From: Burkholderiaceae bacterium
GTDB lineage: Bacteria > Pseudomonadota > Gammaproteobacteria > Burkholderiales > Burkholderiaceae_C
Reading direction: 5' to 3'
Assembly (NCBI GenBank): GCA_024235995.1
Contig: JACKLI010000001.1
Coordinates: 3,410,001 to 3,474,000, forward strand
DNA: 64,000 bases
A program made the position numbers and the translations under genes. The notes below the pieces were generated by a model. That model did not search any database, had not been told where the DNA came from, and worked only from the letters and a program-made list of their open reading frames with translations. Shown one piece after another: positions 58,413-64,000 of this stretch (within the stretch, counting starts at the first letter, position 1; each line of letters opens with the position of its first letter).

Positions 58413-60144
58413 ATTGATTGAGAAGATCGAGGCGCTACCCGTTACTCGCTATGTTCCCAGTGAGAACATTCCAAAGGGCGACAAGACAAGTGACCCATTA
58501 AGCGTTGGGATCACAAAGCAGCATCATTTCTACACAAGGAGAAATCTGGAGGTATTGGCCGCTTACAGAGATTTGACGCGCCCACTGAGTTACGCATTCA
58601 ACCTCACATCTACGGCGCAAGTGGCGTCTTTAATGTATCGATTCCGTTCACAGAACGGGAGTCTTGGTGCGGGCGGTGGCCCAATGAATGGAACACTTTA
58701 TGTGCCGTCGCTCATCAAGGAAATTCCGGCCATAAAACTACTGAAAGAGCACATCGAAAAGACGTTCCGCATGAAGAGACTCATTTCGTCTCGCGGCGAG
58801 AACGTCGTATCAACAGGCTCCATGGGCAAGCTCTACAGTGTCAAAGACTCCTCGCTAGACTACATTTTTGTTGACCCTCCCTTTGGAGGAAACTTGATGT
58901 ATTCGGAGTTAAATTTTCTCACCGAAGGATGGCTTGGCGTAAGAACAAACGCGAAACCAGAGGCGATTGAAAACAAAAGCCAAACAAAGTCTTTAGATGT
59001 ATATCGACGACTTATGACTGGTTGCTTTGAAGAAGCCTTCCGAGTTCTTAAGCCTGGGCGCTGGATGACCGTGGAATTCTCAAACAGTCAGGCGGCGGTA
59101 TGGAATGCTATTCAAACTGCACTGCAAGAGGCAGGATTCGTTGTTGCAAACGTCTCGGCGTTGGACAAAAAGCAAGGTAGCTTCAACGCTGTAAACAACA
59201 AAACTTCAGTGAAGCAAGACCTTGTTATATCGGCATACAAGCCTAATGGCGGACTTGAAGATAGGTTCGCAAAAACTGGTGGAAGCGAAGATTCGGTATG
59301 GGATTTTGTTCGAACACATCTGCAGTATCTGCCTACAGTAAAGACTCGGAATGGCGAGCTGGAATTTATTTCGGAGCGTGACCCCCGCATTATTTTCGAT
59401 CGGATGGTGGCCTGGTTCTTCCGGCACAACGTACAGGTTCCAATGTCTACTCAGGAGTTTCAGGCCGGTCTTATCCAGCGCTTTGTTGAACGTGACGGAA
59501 TGGTCTTCTTGCCGGATCAGGTAGCCGAGTACGACAAGAAGCGTATGCAGGTGGCTATTGCACCGCAGATGGAGATGTTCGTTTCCGATGAGCGCAGCGC
59601 GATTGATTGGTTGACTGATTTCTTGAAGCGTCGCCCATCAACCTACCAAGAGATCCACACCGATTTCATCAGCCAGCTCGGGGCAGGCTGGAAGAAGCAC
59701 GAGTCGAAGCCGGAACTTGCCGCCCTGCTCGAAGACAACTTCATTCAGTACGACGGCACGGGTGAGGTGCCGAGCCAAATCCACAGCTACCTCTCGACCA
59801 ACCACAAGGATCTGCGCGGGCTGGAGAAGAATAGTCCCGCACTGGTGGCCAAGGCCAAGGATCGCTGGTACGTGCCCGACCCGAACAAAGCACAGGACCT
59901 GGAGAAGAAACGCGAGAAGGCGCTGCTCAAGGAGTTTGATCACTATCGAGCGTTCACGGGTCGCCGTCTGAAGGAGTTCCGCCTGGAAGCGCTGCGCGCT
60001 GGCTTCAGAACCGCGTGGGGCAATAAGGACTACCAGACAATCATCGACATCGCGGCCAAAGTTCCTGAGTCTGCGCTGCAAGAGGACGAAAAGCTGCTCA
60101 CCCTCTATGACCTCGCGCTGACCCGTACCGAGGATGGTCTATGA
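58413..60144 (+). pseudogene. pglX: BREX adenine methyltransferase PglX, C-terminal part
   Basis: The remaining 577 residues of PglX, in frame from 58414 with no proper start (TTG first). EKIEALPVTRYVPSENIPKG and DPLSVGITKQHHFYTRRNLE continue the methyltransferase. Motif IV is IFVDPPFGGNLMYSELNF at about 58873, and the C-terminal region STYQEIHTDFISQLGAGWKK is typical of type 3 PglX. From memory of the family, about 50-60 residues between CPECASEIIYWD and EKIEALP (second zinc-knuckle half and a strand) are missing at the IS, so a deletion went with insertion. It overlaps the next gene by four bases. Confidence 0.8.
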
Positions 60145-61439
60145 GCACTTTCCAGGAGGTCAATGATGCATCGCTGATCAAACTCATCGGCGAGGCGCAG
60201 CAACGTGTGGTGTTTGTCGCGCCGGGCGTGCATCAGACCGTTGCGGAGGCGCTTGGACAGCGACTGGCCGAGATCGATCGACTGCAGGTCACTGTAGTGA
60301 TCGATCCGGATGAGGATGTGTGCCGCATTGGCTACGGCGATGCCAAGGGACTTGAGTTGCTGAGCAGTTACGCCGACCGCCAGAGTTTTGCGTTGATGGC
60401 GCAGCCGGGGCTGCGGGTGGGTGTGCTGTTGGTGGACGATGTCACCTTGGTGTGGTCGCCGACACCGCGCTCGGTGGAAGCGGCCCCTGTCGGAAACGCT
60501 GCATCCCCCACCGAACGATCGCCCAACGGTCTGTTGCTAGGCGCGAATCCCGGGGAGCAATTGGCGCACGCTGTGTCTGCCGCCGGCACCGATACGCTCC
60601 CATTCGATGCGGAGGTCGGCGTAGAGGTGGTCACCAAAGAGATGGTGCAAAAGACACTGGATGGTCTGGCAAAGAATCCACCGATTCCGGTGGATCTGGC
60701 ACGCATTACCCGTGTATTCAGCACCAAGCTGCAGTTTGCCGAGTTCACGGTGAAGGGAGCGAAATTCTCCAAAAGTCAGTTGAAGGTTTCGAACGACTAC
60801 ATGAACGCGGATATCCAAGGCGAGTTGAAGGGTCTGGTGGAATCCAGATTGCGCGCTTTTGGCGACTTTCGAGACGAGGAAGTCGAAGTACCGGCGTTCA
60901 GCAATGGCTATGAGGTGTTCGATAGCAGCCAGAAACGTTTGATTGAAAAGGTCAGCGAAGCGTCCCTGCAAAGGCAGCGCAATGAGCTGGAGCGCCGCTA
61001 CCTGTTCAATGTGCCGGGTTTCGGCCGCCTGATCGCCAAGGACGACAAGCAAGACTTGGAGCGGTTGGTCGCCGCCTACCGCCTGCAGCTGGAAGCCTAC
61101 TCAGAGGCGATTCGGCAGAAACTGGACGCGCAGGCGGGCAAGATCATCGATGAAGCTGCCAAGCTGATTGCCGAACGTGCGGCCCGGACGGGGTCCAAGC
61201 TGGATGAGAAACAACTTCGGGACAGTATTCAAAAAAGCCTGGATCGGACCAAAGATGAGGTGCCTGAGGTGAAGCTCGTGTTCAAGGATGTGACCTACGA
61301 GCAAACGAAAAACCCGGAGTTTCGTGCCAAGGTTGAAAAGGCCTTGCCAGCCGCCAAACGCAAGCAGATAGGCGATTGGAACCATGACTTTGATGCGGCC
61401 AAGGCAGCAGACGGCCAAGTCAATGTCAGTCATTCCTGA
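60141..61439 (+). CDS. Unknown protein between pglX and the BREX helicase
   Basis: A 432-residue protein translated from ATG 60141, overlapping the pglX stop (ATGA). The first 110 residues (QQRVVFVAPGVHQTVAEALG, LQVTVVIDPDEDVCRIGYGD, QPGLRVGVLLVDDVTLVWSP) resemble a phospholipase-D-like fold but lack the HxKxxxxD catalytic motif. The rest is charged and largely helical (KLDAQAGKIIDEAAKLIAER), like a coiled coil, and ends QIGDWNHDFDAAKA. It does not belong to the core BREX type 3 set as I know it. Its coupling to pglX and the 13-base gap to the helicase point to a role in this system. Confidence 0.7.
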   Translation: MSTFQEVNDASLIKLIGEAQQRVVFVAPGVHQTVAEALGQRLAEIDRLQVTVVIDPDEDVCRIGYGDAKGLELLSSYADRQSFALMAQPGLRVGVLLVDDVTLVWSPTPRSVEAAPVGNAASPTERSPNGLLLGANPGEQLAHAVSAAGTDTLPFDAEVGVEVVTKEMVQKTLDGLAKNPPIPVDLARITRVFSTKLQFAEFTVKGAKFSKSQLKVSNDYMNADIQGELKGLVESRLRAFGDFRDEEVEVPAFSNGYEVFDSSQKRLIEKVSEASLQRQRNELERRYLFNVPGFGRLIAKDDKQDLERLVAAYRLQLEAYSEAIRQKLDAQAGKIIDEAAKLIAERAARTGSKLDEKQLRDSIQKSLDRTKDEVPEVKLVFKDVTYEQTKNPEFRAKVEKALPAAKRKQIGDWNHDFDAAKAADGQVNVSHS

Positions 61440-61451
61440 GAGCTGATCATC

Positions 61452-64000
<2,549 letters not shown>

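Overview
The window is GC-rich, densely packed chromosomal DNA of a betaproteobacterium, most likely Comamonadaceae. The evidence is gene content (hmgA, hemH, a Tct transporter, relA, ispDF, mfd, serB, sbcB, ketone-body and polyhydroxybutyrate genes), short intergenic spacing, and two families of short intergenic repeats that I associate with this family from memory. The genus cannot be fixed from the sequence.

Layout. 1-21726 is core chromosome: a 5'-truncated homogentisate dioxygenase, hemH divergent from a HAD hydrolase, an oxidoreductase, an EamA exporter with an SDR gene, a DUF3422 gene, tctBA without a tctC, an orphan GspE-type ATPase overlapping a spermidine-synthase-like gene, mscS, glmM, queF, a 2OG-Fe(II) oxygenase, yaaA, scoA-scoB-bdhA, an FKBP isomerase, an AhpD-like gene and doxX. 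21870-28556 is a roughly 6.7 kb integrated element in the 3' end of tRNA-Val(GAC). It is bounded by a 49-bp direct repeat and carries a tyrosine integrase, an AlpA-like regulator, a start-less PD-(D/E)XK nuclease, an SSB-like gene, a HigBA-type toxin-antitoxin pair and phage remnants. 28587-49123 returns to core chromosome: relA, a SIMPL protein, an OmpR/EnvZ-like pair, ispDF, an orphan molybdenum-hydroxylase large subunit, mfd, a free-methionine-sulfoxide reductase, an L,D-transpeptidase-like gene, serB, a doubly deleted TrpB-like pseudogene, sbcB, a LysR regulator and an epimerase.

49124-64000 is a defence island that runs off the right edge. Leftward are a small ORF and an AbiJ-NTD3/nuclease-like gene. 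Rightward, starting with a WYL (BrxR-like) regulator, is what I read as a BREX type 3 operon: brxF, brxC, pglX, an extra 432-residue gene, and a SNF2-family helicase (brxHII) cut by the window end. pglZ and brxA would be expected beyond it. The pglX methyltransferase gene is split by an IS30-family element, apparently together with a local deletion, so the system in this strain is probably inactive or altered.

A small dispersed repeat occurs at least eight times, always with the same internal spacing. It lies between genes, at the stop of scoB, at the start of the EamA gene and at the broken end of the TrpB-like pseudogene. It appears to have shaped several gene ends here.
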